This document shows, piece after piece, positions 18,478-26,808 of a DNA stretch of 64,000 bases. Source of the stretch: DATAZK01 sp965199805 (GTDB lineage Bacteria > Actinomycetota > Actinomycetes > Frankiales > Frankiaceae); NCBI GenBank assembly GCA_965199805.1, contig CBDATO010000003.1, positions 992,001 to 1,056,000 of the forward strand. The letters run 5' to 3'. Every line of letters starts with the position of its first letter. Position 1 is the first letter of the stretch. The translations under genes were made by a program, and so were the position numbers. The notes below the pieces were generated by a model that made no database searches, was not told the origin of the DNA, and saw only the letters and a list, made by a program, of their open reading frames with translations.

Positions 18478-19784
18478 GCGCCCTCGTCCCGCAGCCCCGT
18501 ACTCCCGACTCGCTCGAAGGCGTCTGCTGCGCCGGCGAGCAGCCCGAGGGCGGCCGCCGCGGTCTCACCCGCCGCGGCGTACTCGCCGCCATGGGCGTCA
18601 CCGCCGGCGCGGTCGCCGCGGCGCCGCTGCTGAGCGGCGTCGGCTTCGCCGCCTCCCCGGCCTACACCGGTGACGTCCTCGTCGTGCTGTCGATGCACGG
18701 CGGCTGGGACACCCTCTCCGTCGTCCCCCCGGTCGGCGACCCGAACTACGCGAAGCTGCGGCCGACGCTCGGTATCCCGTCCACCCTGGCGCTTCCCGCC
18801 GGCGGGGTCTTCGGGCTGCACCCGGCGCTGGCGCCGCTCAAGCCGTACTTCGACAGCGGACAGTTCGGGGTCGTGCATGCCGCCGGGATGCCGAACGGCG
18901 TCCGCAGCCACTTCAAGGACGAGGCCGAGCTCGAGAAGGCGGCCCCCAACACCGGTCTCGCCACCGGCTGGCTGGAGCGGGTGCTCGAGACCCGCGACGC
19001 CGGCACCGCCTTCCAGGCGACCGAGCTCGGCAGCAGCATGACCCCCGGCGCACTGATCGGTCCCACGCCGAGCCTCGCGCTGGGCTCGGTCGCCGACTTC
19101 TCCCTCAACATCTGGAGCGGCTATCAGCCGGGCTTCTCCAACGCCCTGTCGGCCCTGTACGGCGGTGGCCTCACCCACCCGTCGGCCGGCCCCGCCGCCG
19201 TCACCATGGGCGCACTGACCAGCGTGCAGACGATGATCACCGCCGGCTACACGCCGGCCAACGGCGCCGTCTACCCGACCAGCCCGCTCGGCAAGTCGCT
19301 GCAGGACCTGGCGCGGATGATCAAGGCGAACATCGGGCTGCAGATCGCCTGCCTGGACTACGGCAACTGGGACATGCACACCGACCTCGGCAAGCCGGGT
19401 GACACGAAGGGCTGGATGCACACCCAGCTGCTCGATGTCGCCACCTGCCTGGCCGCCTTCGCCAAGGACCTCGGCCCGTCCTTCGCCAAGGTCAACGTGG
19501 TCACGCTCAGCGAGTTCGGCCGTCGTGCGCAGGAGAACGGCGGCGGCGGCTTCGACCACGGGCTGGGGCAGGCCGTGCTGGCCTTCGGCGGCGGCATCAA
19601 CGGCGGCAGCGTCATGGGCGCCTGGCCGACCCTCGCCCCCGGCGCGCTCCGGGACGGCGACCTCGCCGTCACCACCGACTACCGGTCGATCCTCAGCGAG
19701 ATCCTCACCCGCCGTTGCGGGCTCACGGCGGGCACGACCGTCTTCCCGGGTTTCACGCCGACGCCCGTCGGCATCGCCAAGTAG
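18474..19784 (+). CDS. DUF1501 family exported protein
   Basis: 436 residues with a Tat signal LTRRGVLAAMGVTAGAVAAA at about 32-55. The DUF1501 domain, distantly related to sulfatase/alkaline-phosphatase folds, shows VVLSMHGGWDTLSVVPP, HAAGMPNGVRSHFKDE and a C-terminal LSEFGRRAQENGGGGFDHG. It is translationally coupled to the DUF1800 gene, so the two probably act together outside the membrane. The substrate is not known. Confidence 0.87.
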   Translation: MSALVPQPRTPDSLEGVCCAGEQPEGGRRGLTRRGVLAAMGVTAGAVAAAPLLSGVGFAASPAYTGDVLVVLSMHGGWDTLSVVPPVGDPNYAKLRPTLGIPSTLALPAGGVFGLHPALAPLKPYFDSGQFGVVHAAGMPNGVRSHFKDEAELEKAAPNTGLATGWLERVLETRDAGTAFQATELGSSMTPGALIGPTPSLALGSVADFSLNIWSGYQPGFSNALSALYGGGLTHPSAGPAAVTMGALTSVQTMITAGYTPANGAVYPTSPLGKSLQDLARMIKANIGLQIACLDYGNWDMHTDLGKPGDTKGWMHTQLLDVATCLAAFAKDLGPSFAKVNVVTLSEFGRRAQENGGGGFDHGLGQAVLAFGGGINGGSVMGAWPTLAPGALRDGDLAVTTDYRSILSEILTRRCGLTAGTTVFPGFTPTPVGIAK

Positions 19785-19830
19785 GTCCGGGCAGGTCTGG
19801 GCAGGTCCAAGAGCAGGTCCAGCAGGTCCC
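19781..19830 (+). repeat. Five near-tandem copies of a GCAGGTCC-type unit after the DUF1501 gene
   Basis: The units GTAGGTCCGG, GCAGGTCTGG, GCAGGTCCAA, GCAGGTCCA and GCAGGTCCC run with about 10-bp period from the DUF1501 stop to the stop of the convergent thioesterase gene. It takes the place where a terminator is expected; no strong hairpin forms. Confidence 0.7.
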
Positions 19831-20256
19831 TCAGGACGAGCCGGGAGACCCCACGCCGGCCGTCCGGCCGTCGACCTGCTCCCGGTCCATGACGGCCCGG
19901 GTGAGCCGGCCGACGCCGATCGCGCGCTCCTGCGCGTCGTGCAGCTTCACCGCGAAGACGAGCCGCCGGCCCCGCGCGCTGATCAGGCTGGCGGTGGCGC
20001 GTACGCGCTCCCCCACACCCACCGGCAGCAGGTGCTCGAGCTCGACCCGCACCCCGACGCTCGTCTGGTCGGGCCCGAGCCGATCGGCCAGCGCGGCGAT
20101 CGCGGCCTGCTCGACCAGCGCCAGGACGCGCGGGGTGGCCAGCACGTCGCTGCCGCCGGTGCCGGCGGCTCTGCAGGTGTCGTCGTCACCCACCGTGGCG
20201 TCGACGGTGCCGGTGAGACCGGGCGCGGGAAGGGGCAGCGCTCGGGTTGGCGGCAC
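19831..20256 (-). CDS. Hotdog-fold thioesterase (FlK-like)
   Basis: 141 residues. It matches the fluoroacetyl-CoA-thioesterase-like hotdog group: GTGGSDVLATPRVLALVEQAA is the helix region, followed by SVGVRVELEHLLPVGVGERVRATASL and a final AIGVGRLTRAVMDREQV strand. Probably hydrolyses a short acyl-CoA; the substrate is unknown. GTG 20256 is divergent from bsaP and only 19 bp away. Confidence 0.8.
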   Translation of the reverse strand: MPPTRALPLPAPGLTGTVDATVGDDDTCRAAGTGGSDVLATPRVLALVEQAAIAALADRLGPDQTSVGVRVELEHLLPVGVGERVRATASLISARGRRLVFAVKLHDAQERAIGVGRLTRAVMDREQVDGRTAGVGSPGSS

Positions 20257-20262
20257 GGCCCC

Positions 20263-20268
20263 TATCCT
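20263..20268 (+). promoter_or_regulatory. -10 hexamer for leaderless bsaP
   Basis: TATCCT, 7 nt before the GTG at 20276, in the 19-bp divergent space. Confidence 0.45.
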
Positions 20269-20275
20269 TGCGGAT

Positions 20276-20512
20276 GTGACCGGCAGTTCGGCAGGTAATG
20301 CCCTGGATGACGCGCTCTTTTGCGGAAGGTGTGGCCGGCCCCGCCCGGCGGCCGGGTCTGATGACGCCGGTGCGCACGCCGGCTGTGACAGCGCGTTGCT
20401 CCTCGAGCCCCCGCGCTACTGCCAGCAGTGCGCGCGCCGCATGGTCGTGCAGGTGACCCCGGCCGGGTGGACGGCCCGCTGCGTGGAGCACGGCACGCTC
20501 GTCACCAGCTGA
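20276..20512 (+). CDS. bsaP: Biotin synthase auxiliary protein BsaP
   Basis: A 78-residue Cys-rich protein with CGRCG near the start and the family signature PPRYCQQCARRMVVQVTPAG followed by WTARCVEHG. BsaP homologues in mycobacteria help biotin synthase by supporting its auxiliary iron-sulfur cluster. The usual place is directly after bioB; here it is separated from bioB by the DUF1800/DUF1501 pair and a thioesterase. The GTG start follows a TATCCT hexamer. The call rests on the remembered signature and on the nearby bioB. Confidence 0.8.
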   Translation: MTGSSAGNALDDALFCGRCGRPRPAAGSDDAGAHAGCDSALLLEPPRYCQQCARRMVVQVTPAGWTARCVEHGTLVTS

Positions 20513-20530
20513 GCGAGGCGTCCGGCTGTC

Positions 20531-21607
20531 TCAGGCGACGAGGCCGAGCCGGCGCAGCTCGACGTTGAGGTCGTGCGGCGAGGTGCTGGCGTGCACGGCG
20601 TCCTCGAGCCGGATGACCCCGTCGCGGATCAGCGCCACGAGATGCTGGTCGAACGTCTGCATGCCGTAGTACTGGCCCTCGGCGATCAGCGCGTTCATCG
20701 TCGAGGTCTTCTCGGGGTCGGCGATGGCGTCGGCGATCCGGCCCGTGTTGACCATGATCTCCATCGCGACGCAGCGCCCGCCGTCGTCGGCGCGCGGGAC
20801 GAGACGCTGGCAGACGACGCCGCGCAGCGCCCCGGCGAGCGACAGCCGCACCTGCTTCTGCTCGTGCGGCGGGAAGAAGTCGATGATCCGGTTGACCGTC
20901 TCCTGCGCGTCGGTGGTGTGCAGGGTCGACATCACGAAGTGGCCGGTCTCGGACGCGGCCAGCGCCGCCTTCACCGTCTCGGCGTCCCGCATCTCACCGA
21001 CCAGGACGACGTCGGGGTCCTGACGCATCGCCGCCCGCAGCGCGGTGCCGAAGTTCTCGGTGTCGACGCGGACCTCACGCTGGTTGACCATCGCCAGCTT
21101 GTCGAAGTGCAGCACCTCGATCGGGTCCTCGATGGTCACGATGTGCACCTCGCGCGAGGCGTTGATGTGGTCGACCATGCCGGCGAGCGTGGTGGTCTTG
21201 CCGGAGCCGGTGGGACCAGTGACCAGCACGAGACCGCGGGGCTCGAGGGCGAGGGCGCCGAGCACGTCCGGCAGGCCCAGCTCGCTCAGCGGGATGGCGC
21301 CGACGCTGACCCGGCGGAAGACCAGACCGGCGGCGCCGCGGGCCCGGAAGGCGTTGACCCGGAAGCGGCCGACCCCGCGTACGGAGTAGGCGAAGTCGGC
21401 CTCGTTCGTCCGCGCGAACTCCTGCAGCAGGTCGTCACGCAGCACCTCGCCCACCATGACCTCGGTGTCGTTCGCGGTGAGGTCCGGCGTCTGCAGCTTG
21501 CGCAGCCGGCCGTCGACCCGTACCCGGGGAGGCGATCCCACCTTGCAGTGCAGGTCGCTCCCACCGCAGTCGACGAGGGCGCGCAGAAAGGGCTCGATCG
21601 TGCTCAC
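20531..21607 (-). CDS. PilT/PilU-type twitching-motility ATPase
   Basis: Type IV pilus retraction-type secretion ATPase of 358 residues. Key motifs: Walker A LVTGPTGSGKTTTLAGMVDH, Asp box IEDPIE, Walker B DVVLVGEMRD, and His box VMSTLHTTDAQETVNRIIDFF. The N-terminal PAS-like domain starts GGSDLHCKVGSPPRVRVDG. GTG 21607 fits the family start better than the frame's upstream ATG. It stands alone here without other pilus genes. Confidence 0.9.
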   Translation of the reverse strand: MSTIEPFLRALVDCGGSDLHCKVGSPPRVRVDGRLRKLQTPDLTANDTEVMVGEVLRDDLLQEFARTNEADFAYSVRGVGRFRVNAFRARGAAGLVFRRVSVGAIPLSELGLPDVLGALALEPRGLVLVTGPTGSGKTTTLAGMVDHINASREVHIVTIEDPIEVLHFDKLAMVNQREVRVDTENFGTALRAAMRQDPDVVLVGEMRDAETVKAALAASETGHFVMSTLHTTDAQETVNRIIDFFPPHEQKQVRLSLAGALRGVVCQRLVPRADDGGRCVAMEIMVNTGRIADAIADPEKTSTMNALIAEGQYYGMQTFDQHLVALIRDGVIRLEDAVHASTSPHDLNVELRRLGLVA

Positions 21608-21702
21608 CCACAGGTTGTCGGCACGAATCGACCGCACCCTGATGGTCCGAGCGAGGGAACCCGCGGCTACCGACCGAAGCGCGGCGGTCAGTCCTGCCGG
21701 GG

Positions 21703-21918
21703 TCAGTCCAGACGGGCGATCAGATCGCCTTCCTGCACCACGTCGCCCTCGTTGACGGCGAGCTCCACCAGGGTGCCGCCGTCCTCCGCGAGGACGGGGA
21801 TCTCCATCTTCATCGACTCGAGGATGACGATGGTGTCACCGGCTGCCACGGCGTCACCGGAAGCGGCGACGACCTTCCAGACGTTGGCGACCATCTCTGC
21901 CCGGATCTCCTCGGCCAC
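21703..21918 (-). CDS. Small biotinylated carrier protein (BCCP/TB7.3-like)
   Basis: A free-standing 71-residue biotinyl domain. The biotin lysine is Lys37 in VILESMKMEIPV. It shows the two-fold hairpin of biotinyl/lipoyl domains, ending DVVQEGDLIARLD. It lies directly downstream of accC on the same strand and would carry carboxybiotin for an acyl-CoA carboxylase. Same length as the mycobacterial TB7.3 (Rv3221c). GTG start at 21918. Confidence 0.93.
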   Translation of the reverse strand: MAEEIRAEMVANVWKVVAASGDAVAAGDTIVILESMKMEIPVLAEDGGTLVELAVNEGDVVQEGDLIARLD

Positions 21919-21983
21919 CGCTGTCGCTCCTGTCTCGTGCAGTGCTGCTCAGGTGATCAGCTCGCTGCGTTTTCCGCATCCTG

Positions 21984-23342
21984 TCACGGGCGAGCGACGG
22001 CGGGTTTGCCCATCCTGTCGACGATGCCGGTGTCGTAGCCGCCGTCGAGGAAGGACGGCTCGTCCAGCAGCCGGGAGAAGAACGGCAGGTTCACCTTCGG
22101 TCCGGTCAGGACGTACGCATTCACCGCCTCCCGGGCCCGGGTGAGCGCGGTCGCCCGGTCGGGGCCCCAGGTGCAGAGCTTGGCGAGCAACGGGTCGTAG
22201 TGCGGCGTCACGACGTCACCGTCGGCGTAACCGGCATCGACCCGGATCCCCTCGCCTGTGGGCTCCGCATACGCGGTGATGGTCCCGGGGCCGGGCAGGA
22301 AGCGCACCGGGTCCTCGGCGTAGATCCGCAGCTCCAGTGCGTGCCCCTGCGGGGCGGGCGGCTCGGCGCCGAAGGTCGGCTCGAGGCCGGCGGCGATGCG
22401 CACCTGCTCCTCGACGAGGTCCAGACCCGTCACCAGCTCGGTCACGGGGTGCTCGACCTGCAGCCGGGTGTTCATCTCCAGGAAGACGAAGTCCTGGGTG
22501 AGCGGGTCGACGAGGCACTCGACCGTGCCGGCGTTGCGGTAGCCGACGGCCTCACCGGCGCGTACGGCGGCCGCGAACAGCCGCTCGCGCAGCTCCGGGC
22601 CGACTCCCGGCGACGGGGTCTCCTCGGCGAGCTTCTGGTGGCGCCGCTGCACCGAGCAGTCGCGCTCCCCGAGGGCCACGACCCGGCCGTCGGCGAGCCC
22701 GAGGATCTGCACCTCGACGTGGCGGGCGCCCTGCAGGTAGCGCTCGAGCAGGATGTCCGACGAGCCGTACAGCCGCTCGGCCCGGCTCTGCGCGCTCGCG
22801 AAGACGGTGCGCAGCCCGGCCTCGTCGTGCACGGCGCCCATGCCGATGCCGCCGCCACCGGCGCTCGCCTTGACCATCAGCGGGTAGCCGAGCCCGGCCG
22901 CGATGCCCGCGGCCGTCTCGACGTCGGTCACCGGCTCGTCGGTGCCGGGCGCCACGGGTACGCCGACCGCCGCCACGATGCGGCGGGCGGCGATCTTGTC
23001 GGCCATGCTCTCCATCGCCGCGGGCGACGGGCCGATCCAGACCAGACCGGCGCGTTCGACGAAGGCGGCGAAGGACGGCGACTCGGACAGGAAGCCGTAT
23101 CCCGGATGGATCGCCTCGGCGCCCGTGCGGCGGGCGGCCTCGAGGATCCGCTCGGGATCGAGGTAGGACTCCCGCGGATCGGCGGCGCCGAGCAGGATCG
23201 CCTCGTCCGCCTCCTTGACGAACGGGAGCCCGGCGTCGGCCTCGCTGTACACGGCGACGGCGCGGATCTGCAGGCGGCGCAGGGTACGGATCACCCGCCG
23301 GGCGATCTCACCGCGGTTGGCGACCAGCACCGTCTGGAACAT
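21984..23342 (-). CDS. accC: Acetyl/propionyl-CoA carboxylase, biotin carboxylase subunit
   Basis: ATP-dependent carboxylation of biotin, feeding fatty-acid precursor synthesis. The 452-residue protein has MFQTVLVANRGEIARRVIR at the start, the ATP-grasp Gly loop MVKASAGGGGIGMGAV, ERDCSVQRRHQKLAEE, and EMNTRLQVEHPVTE with the catalytic Arg and Glu. No biotinyl domain is fused, which fits the separate carrier gene 65 bp downstream. The frame is open 49 codons before the ATG at 23342, but that ATG matches the family and has TATGGT 6 nt upstream. Confidence 0.94.
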   Translation of the reverse strand: MFQTVLVANRGEIARRVIRTLRRLQIRAVAVYSEADAGLPFVKEADEAILLGAADPRESYLDPERILEAARRTGAEAIHPGYGFLSESPSFAAFVERAGLVWIGPSPAAMESMADKIAARRIVAAVGVPVAPGTDEPVTDVETAAGIAAGLGYPLMVKASAGGGGIGMGAVHDEAGLRTVFASAQSRAERLYGSSDILLERYLQGARHVEVQILGLADGRVVALGERDCSVQRRHQKLAEETPSPGVGPELRERLFAAAVRAGEAVGYRNAGTVECLVDPLTQDFVFLEMNTRLQVEHPVTELVTGLDLVEEQVRIAAGLEPTFGAEPPAPQGHALELRIYAEDPVRFLPGPGTITAYAEPTGEGIRVDAGYADGDVVTPHYDPLLAKLCTWGPDRATALTRAREAVNAYVLTGPKVNLPFFSRLLDEPSFLDGGYDTGIVDRMGKPAVARP

Positions 23343-23348
23343 CAGGCG

Positions 23349-23354
23349 ACCATA
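23349..23354 (-). promoter_or_regulatory. -10 hexamer for leaderless accC
   Basis: TATGGT, 6 nt before the ATG of accC. Confidence 0.5.
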
Positions 23355-23435
23355 ACGGGACGAGCAGACCCGGCCACCGGCGCCACCCGGCCATCCCGCC
23401 CGCAGGCCGCCGCGACATCTGAGAGACTGCAGGGC

Positions 23436-23510
23436 ATGGCGAAGAAAGCACGCAAGCGCAGGGCACGGGCGAAGAGCAAGGCCAACCACGGCAAGCGTCC
23501 CAACGCCTGA
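23436..23510 (+). CDS. 50S ribosomal protein bL37 (24 residues)
   Basis: Encodes MAKKARKRRARAKSKANHG followed by KRPNA. This tiny basic protein with the ANHGKRPN tail is the actinobacterial large-subunit protein bL37 seen in mycobacterial ribosomes. It stands alone between accC and galE. A GCAGGG lies close to the ATG. Confidence 0.85.
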   Translation: MAKKARKRRARAKSKANHGKRPNA

Positions 23511-23618
23511 TCCGGGTCACGCCTGCGCCCACCCTGCTCACCAGGGCGGCACCGCCGGTCATCGGCCGCTCGCGAAACGGTCCCAGCCGGGGCACAGCTC
23601 CTGCTGACCCGTCATGGC

Positions 23619-23624
23619 TAGCAT
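23619..23624 (+). promoter_or_regulatory. -10 hexamer for leaderless galE
   Basis: TAGCAT, 7 nt before GTG 23632. The ATG at 23614 would lie upstream of this hexamer. Confidence 0.45.
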
Positions 23625-23631
23625 CCGTCGC

Positions 23632-24594
23632 GTGAAGTTGTTGGTGACCGGCGGAGCCGGCTACATCGGAAGCGTCGTCACCGCCCGGCTCCTGGAGTCG
23701 GGTCACGACGTGGTCGTCCTCGACGACCTGAGCACCGGTCATGCCGATGCAGTAGCTCCCGGGGCCCGCTTCGTCCGGGCCGGCATCGCCGATGACGACG
23801 CCGTACGCGGCGTGCTGTCCGACGGGGTCGACGCCGTCCTCCACTTCGCCGCGAAGTCGCTCGTCGGGGAGTCGGAGACGGCGCCGGAGAAGTACTTCGA
23901 CAACAACGTCGGCGGCACCCTGGCGCTGCTCGAATCCATGCGCGCCTGCGGGGTCACGAAGCTGGTGTTCTCCTCCACCTGCGCGGTGTACGGGGAGCCC
24001 CCGACCCCGGGCCCGCTCGACGAGCAGACCCCGCTACGCCCGCAGAGCGCGTACGGCGCCAGCAAGATCGCCGCCGATCTGCTCATCTCCGCGTTCTGCC
24101 GGGCTCACCGGTTCGCGGCCGTCAGCCTGCGCTACTTCAACGCCGCCGGCGCCTACGACGCGTACGGCGAGCGGCACACCACCGAGACGCACCTCATCCC
24201 GCTGGCGCTGCGCACCCTGACCGAGCCCGACGCGGTGCTGCGCATCATGGGCACCGATTACGCGACGCCCGACGGCACCGCCATCCGCGACTACATCCAC
24301 GTGCTCGACCTGGCCGACGCCCACATCCGGGCGCTCGGGGCGATGACGCCGGGGCGGCACGCGATCTACAACCTGGGCAGCGGCCTCGGCAACTCGGTGC
24401 GCGACATCGTCGCCACCATCGAGCGGGTGACCGGTAAGGCACCCCAGGCCGTGGAGTCCGAGCGCCGCGCCGGCGACCCGCCGATGCTCATCGCCACCAA
24501 CGAGCTGGTACGACGCGAGCTCGGCTGGTCTCCCGAGCACGGCCTCGAGCGCATCATCACCGACGCGTGGGCCTTCGCCCAGCGCGCCGGCTGA
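23632..24594 (+). CDS. galE: UDP-glucose 4-epimerase
   Basis: NAD-dependent interconversion of UDP-glucose and UDP-galactose. The 320-residue short-chain dehydrogenase-type protein begins with the Rossmann motif LVTGGAGYIGSVVTARLL, then VLDDLSTG, the catalytic Ser region SSTCAVYGEP and YGASK with the YxxxK pair. SLRYFNAAGAY and IRDYIHVLDLADAH are typical of GalE. GTG 23632 gives the usual MKLLVTGG start. It is convergent with rsrA, with only 4 bp between. Confidence 0.93.
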   Translation: MKLLVTGGAGYIGSVVTARLLESGHDVVVLDDLSTGHADAVAPGARFVRAGIADDDAVRGVLSDGVDAVLHFAAKSLVGESETAPEKYFDNNVGGTLALLESMRACGVTKLVFSSTCAVYGEPPTPGPLDEQTPLRPQSAYGASKIAADLLISAFCRAHRFAAVSLRYFNAAGAYDAYGERHTTETHLIPLALRTLTEPDAVLRIMGTDYATPDGTAIRDYIHVLDLADAHIRALGAMTPGRHAIYNLGSGLGNSVRDIVATIERVTGKAPQAVESERRAGDPPMLIATNELVRRELGWSPEHGLERIITDAWAFAQRAG

Positions 24595-24598
24595 GGAC

Positions 24599-24883
24599 CT
24601 AGTCGGCCCGGTACTCCGTGGTGCTCCACTGCACCTGGATCGTGCGCAGCTTCTCGAGCACGGACAGGCGTACGGACTCGGGGGCCCGGTCACCGCCACA
24701 GCGCCGGGCGACGAGGAGCTTGACCTCGTGCTCGACACCGAACTGACGCAGGCAGGGCGCGCACTCGTCGAGGTGCTCGCGGATCAGCGTGCGTCGACCG
24801 GAGTCGATCTCGCCGTCGAGGTAGAGGTAGACCTCTTCGAGAACCTCGCGGCAGTCGGTCTCGTGGGGGCCGCCGCAGCTCAT
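24599..24883 (-). CDS. rsrA: RsrA-type zinc-binding anti-sigma factor
   Basis: Redox-sensing ZAS-family anti-sigma factor of 94 residues that holds SigR until thiol oxidation. The zinc site is REHLDECAPC (HxxxCxxC); Cys3 and Cys11 near the N-terminus (MSCGGPHETDC) match RsrA. ATG 24883 overlaps the sigR stop (ATGA), so the pair is coupled. Confidence 0.92.
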   Translation of the reverse strand: MSCGGPHETDCREVLEEVYLYLDGEIDSGRRTLIREHLDECAPCLRQFGVEHEVKLLVARRCGGDRAPESVRLSVLEKLRTIQVQWSTTEYRAD

Positions 24884-25824
24884 CGTGACCCCTCCGCAGC
24901 GGTCGACGTGGACGTGCCGGCACCCGGCGTGGTCGCCGCACCGGCGGGGATCAGGCCGCGCTCCAGCGCGTAACCCTCCAGCGCCGTCCGCAGCCCACGA
25001 CGGCCACGGTGCAGGCGCGACATGACGGTGCCGATGGGGGTGCCCATGATCTCGGCGATCTCCTTGTAGGAGAAACCCTCGACGTCAGCGAGGTAGACCG
25101 CCATCCGGAAGTCCTCCGGCAGTGACTGCAACGCATCCTTCACGTCGCTGTCGGGGAGGTGCTCGAGCGCCTCGGTCTCGGCGCTCTTCAGACCGGTGGC
25201 GGAGTGCTCCCCGGCCTCGGCGAGCTGCCAGTCCTCGATCTGCTCCGTCGGCGACTGCAGCGGCTGACGCTGCCGGCGCCGGTAACTGTTGATGAACGTG
25301 TTGGTGAGGATCCGGTACAGCCAGGCCTTGAGGTTGGTGCCCTCCTGGAACTGGTGGAAGGCGGCGAAGGCCTTGACGAACGTCTCCTGCACCAGGTCCT
25401 CGGCGTCAGCCGGGTTACGCGTCATCCGCAAGGCGGCCGCGTACAGCTGGTCCAGGAACGGCAGCGCATCCCGCTCGAAGCGGGCACCGCGCTGCTCGGG
25501 GGTCTCCTCGACGGGGACCACCTCCCGAACTACCGTTTCCGAGCCGACACCTGCACCGGCGCCGAGCTCGGTACCGAGAACAGGCGTACCGGCATCGACG
25601 TCCGGGATGCGACGTGTTGACCTTACTGCGCCGACGGCCGGCACCGCCGGTACGGCTGTGGGAGATGCGGTGTCTGCGGTGGCGCGCACGACCCGGCCGG
25701 CGCCGGCACGGGCCGGGACGGACGAGCTGTGCGCCAGCGGGCTGCCTGCCGGGCGCTCCCCGAACGGCCGGGCCGAGGCATCAGCGCGGCGCGGGGGCCG
25801 CGAGCGGGACGGAACGTTGGTCAC
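24880..25824 (-). CDS. sigR: Thiol-stress ECF sigma factor SigR/SigH with a long N-terminal extension
   Basis: Activates thioredoxin and other disulfide-stress genes. The core begins near residue 115 with FERDALPFLDQLYAAALRM; region 2 shows DAEDLVQETFVKAFAAF and region 4 shows FSYKEIAEIMGTPIGTVMSR. The protein is 314 residues if the GTG at 25824 is used, against about 215-230 in relatives, because of a 110-residue Pro/Ala/Ser-rich leader. That GTG lies 10 nt after a SigR-type promoter, so it can be the start of an autoregulated transcript. An internal start near residues 95-108 would give the ordinary size. Coupled to rsrA. Confidence 0.9.
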   Translation of the reverse strand: MTNVPSRSRPPRRADASARPFGERPAGSPLAHSSSVPARAGAGRVVRATADTASPTAVPAVPAVGAVRSTRRIPDVDAGTPVLGTELGAGAGVGSETVVREVVPVEETPEQRGARFERDALPFLDQLYAAALRMTRNPADAEDLVQETFVKAFAAFHQFQEGTNLKAWLYRILTNTFINSYRRRQRQPLQSPTEQIEDWQLAEAGEHSATGLKSAETEALEHLPDSDVKDALQSLPEDFRMAVYLADVEGFSYKEIAEIMGTPIGTVMSRLHRGRRGLRTALEGYALERGLIPAGAATTPGAGTSTSTAAEGSR

Positions 25825-25834
25825 ACTGCTGCTC

Positions 25835-25862
25835 AACACGCGCAAACCGGGTGGCGATTCCC
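25835..25862 (-). promoter_or_regulatory. SigR-type autoregulatory promoter
   Basis: GGGAAT, 19 nt, GTT on the minus strand, just before the sigR GTG at 25824. It matches the SigR/SigH consensus (GGGAAT or GGAAT, about 18 nt, GTT) and implies positive feedback. Confidence 0.7.
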
Positions 25863-25910
25863 GGATGCGCGACCCGGCGCCGGATCCAGCGGGGGTGAGA
25901 GCCCCGGCCG

Positions 25911-25916
25911 TAGCAT
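25911..25916 (+). promoter_or_regulatory. -10 hexamer for leaderless dtxR
   Basis: TAGCAT, 7 nt before ATG 25924, back to back with the sigR promoter. Confidence 0.45.
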
Positions 25917-25923
25917 TCGACCC

Positions 25924-26589
25924 ATGGAGAGCGGATTCCACCCCCCTGTCGAGGAATACCTGGAAACGATCCTCGGCCTTGAGGAAGCCGGGATCCGACC
26001 CATGCGCGCCCGGATCGTCGAGCGCCTGGGAGTGTCGGCCCCCGCCGTCAGTGAGACGGTTCGCCGCCTCGAGCGCGACGGCTACCTGACGCTCGACGAG
26101 ACGCGTGCCATCTCGCTGACCGAATCGGGCCGTACCTACGCGACGTCGATCATGCGCCGTCACCGGCTCGCCGAGCGCCTGCTGGTCGACGTGCTCAAGG
26201 TCCCGTGGTCCCAGGTGCACGAGGAGGCGGGCCGGCTGGAGCACGCCATCAGCCCGTGGCTCGAGGACCATCTCGTCGAGTTGCTCGGCGACCCCGCCAC
26301 GTGTCCGCACGGCAATCCGATTCCGGGATCGCACAATTCCGCGGATTTCGGTGCCCAACGCCGCCTTTCCGACCTTCCGGACGGCTCCGATGTCGTCGTA
26401 CGACGGATCGACGAGCAGCTCGAGGGTCAGCACGGCAGCATGCAGACGCTGGAGCGGGTGGCCGTCCTGCCTGGGCGGCCGGTGAAAGTCGTCGGTCGCG
26501 GAACCGCCGGGCTGCAGTTGAGCGTTGACGGCAAAGACGTCGATCTGGAGCTGGGCATTGCCGAGCGGGTATTCGCCTCATTAACGTGA
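25924..26589 (+). CDS. DtxR/IdeR-family metal-dependent repressor
   Basis: A 221-residue iron- or manganese-dependent repressor. The winged helix (about 1-70) reads VEEYLETILGLEEAGIRPMR and SAPAVSETVRRLERDGYLTL; the metal and dimer domain (70-140) has RRHRLAERLLVDVL and HEEAGRLEHAIS, with DPATCPHGNPIPG carrying the Cys/His ligands; the C-terminal SH3-like domain ends GIAERVFASL. Whether it senses iron or manganese is not decided from the sequence. Divergent from sigR across about 100 bp. Confidence 0.92.
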   Translation: MESGFHPPVEEYLETILGLEEAGIRPMRARIVERLGVSAPAVSETVRRLERDGYLTLDETRAISLTESGRTYATSIMRRHRLAERLLVDVLKVPWSQVHEEAGRLEHAISPWLEDHLVELLGDPATCPHGNPIPGSHNSADFGAQRRLSDLPDGSDVVVRRIDEQLEGQHGSMQTLERVAVLPGRPVKVVGRGTAGLQLSVDGKDVDLELGIAERVFASLT

Positions 26590-26808
26590 CGGCTGTCCCC
26601 GTACGGATTTAGCAGTCGAATAGTCGGCTTCGTTTCCCGGCCGGTCCGGAGCTTGGAGGCAGCTCACAGCTGCCACCTCGTTTCGGACCGTCGGGGACGG
26701 TCGATGACAGGAGGGTCCGGTCAACCACGACCGGGCGACGACCACAGGTGTACTGCGACCGTGGTCAGGCCGATCCGCCGGACGGGTCGGCAGCACGGAG
26801 GAAGGCAG

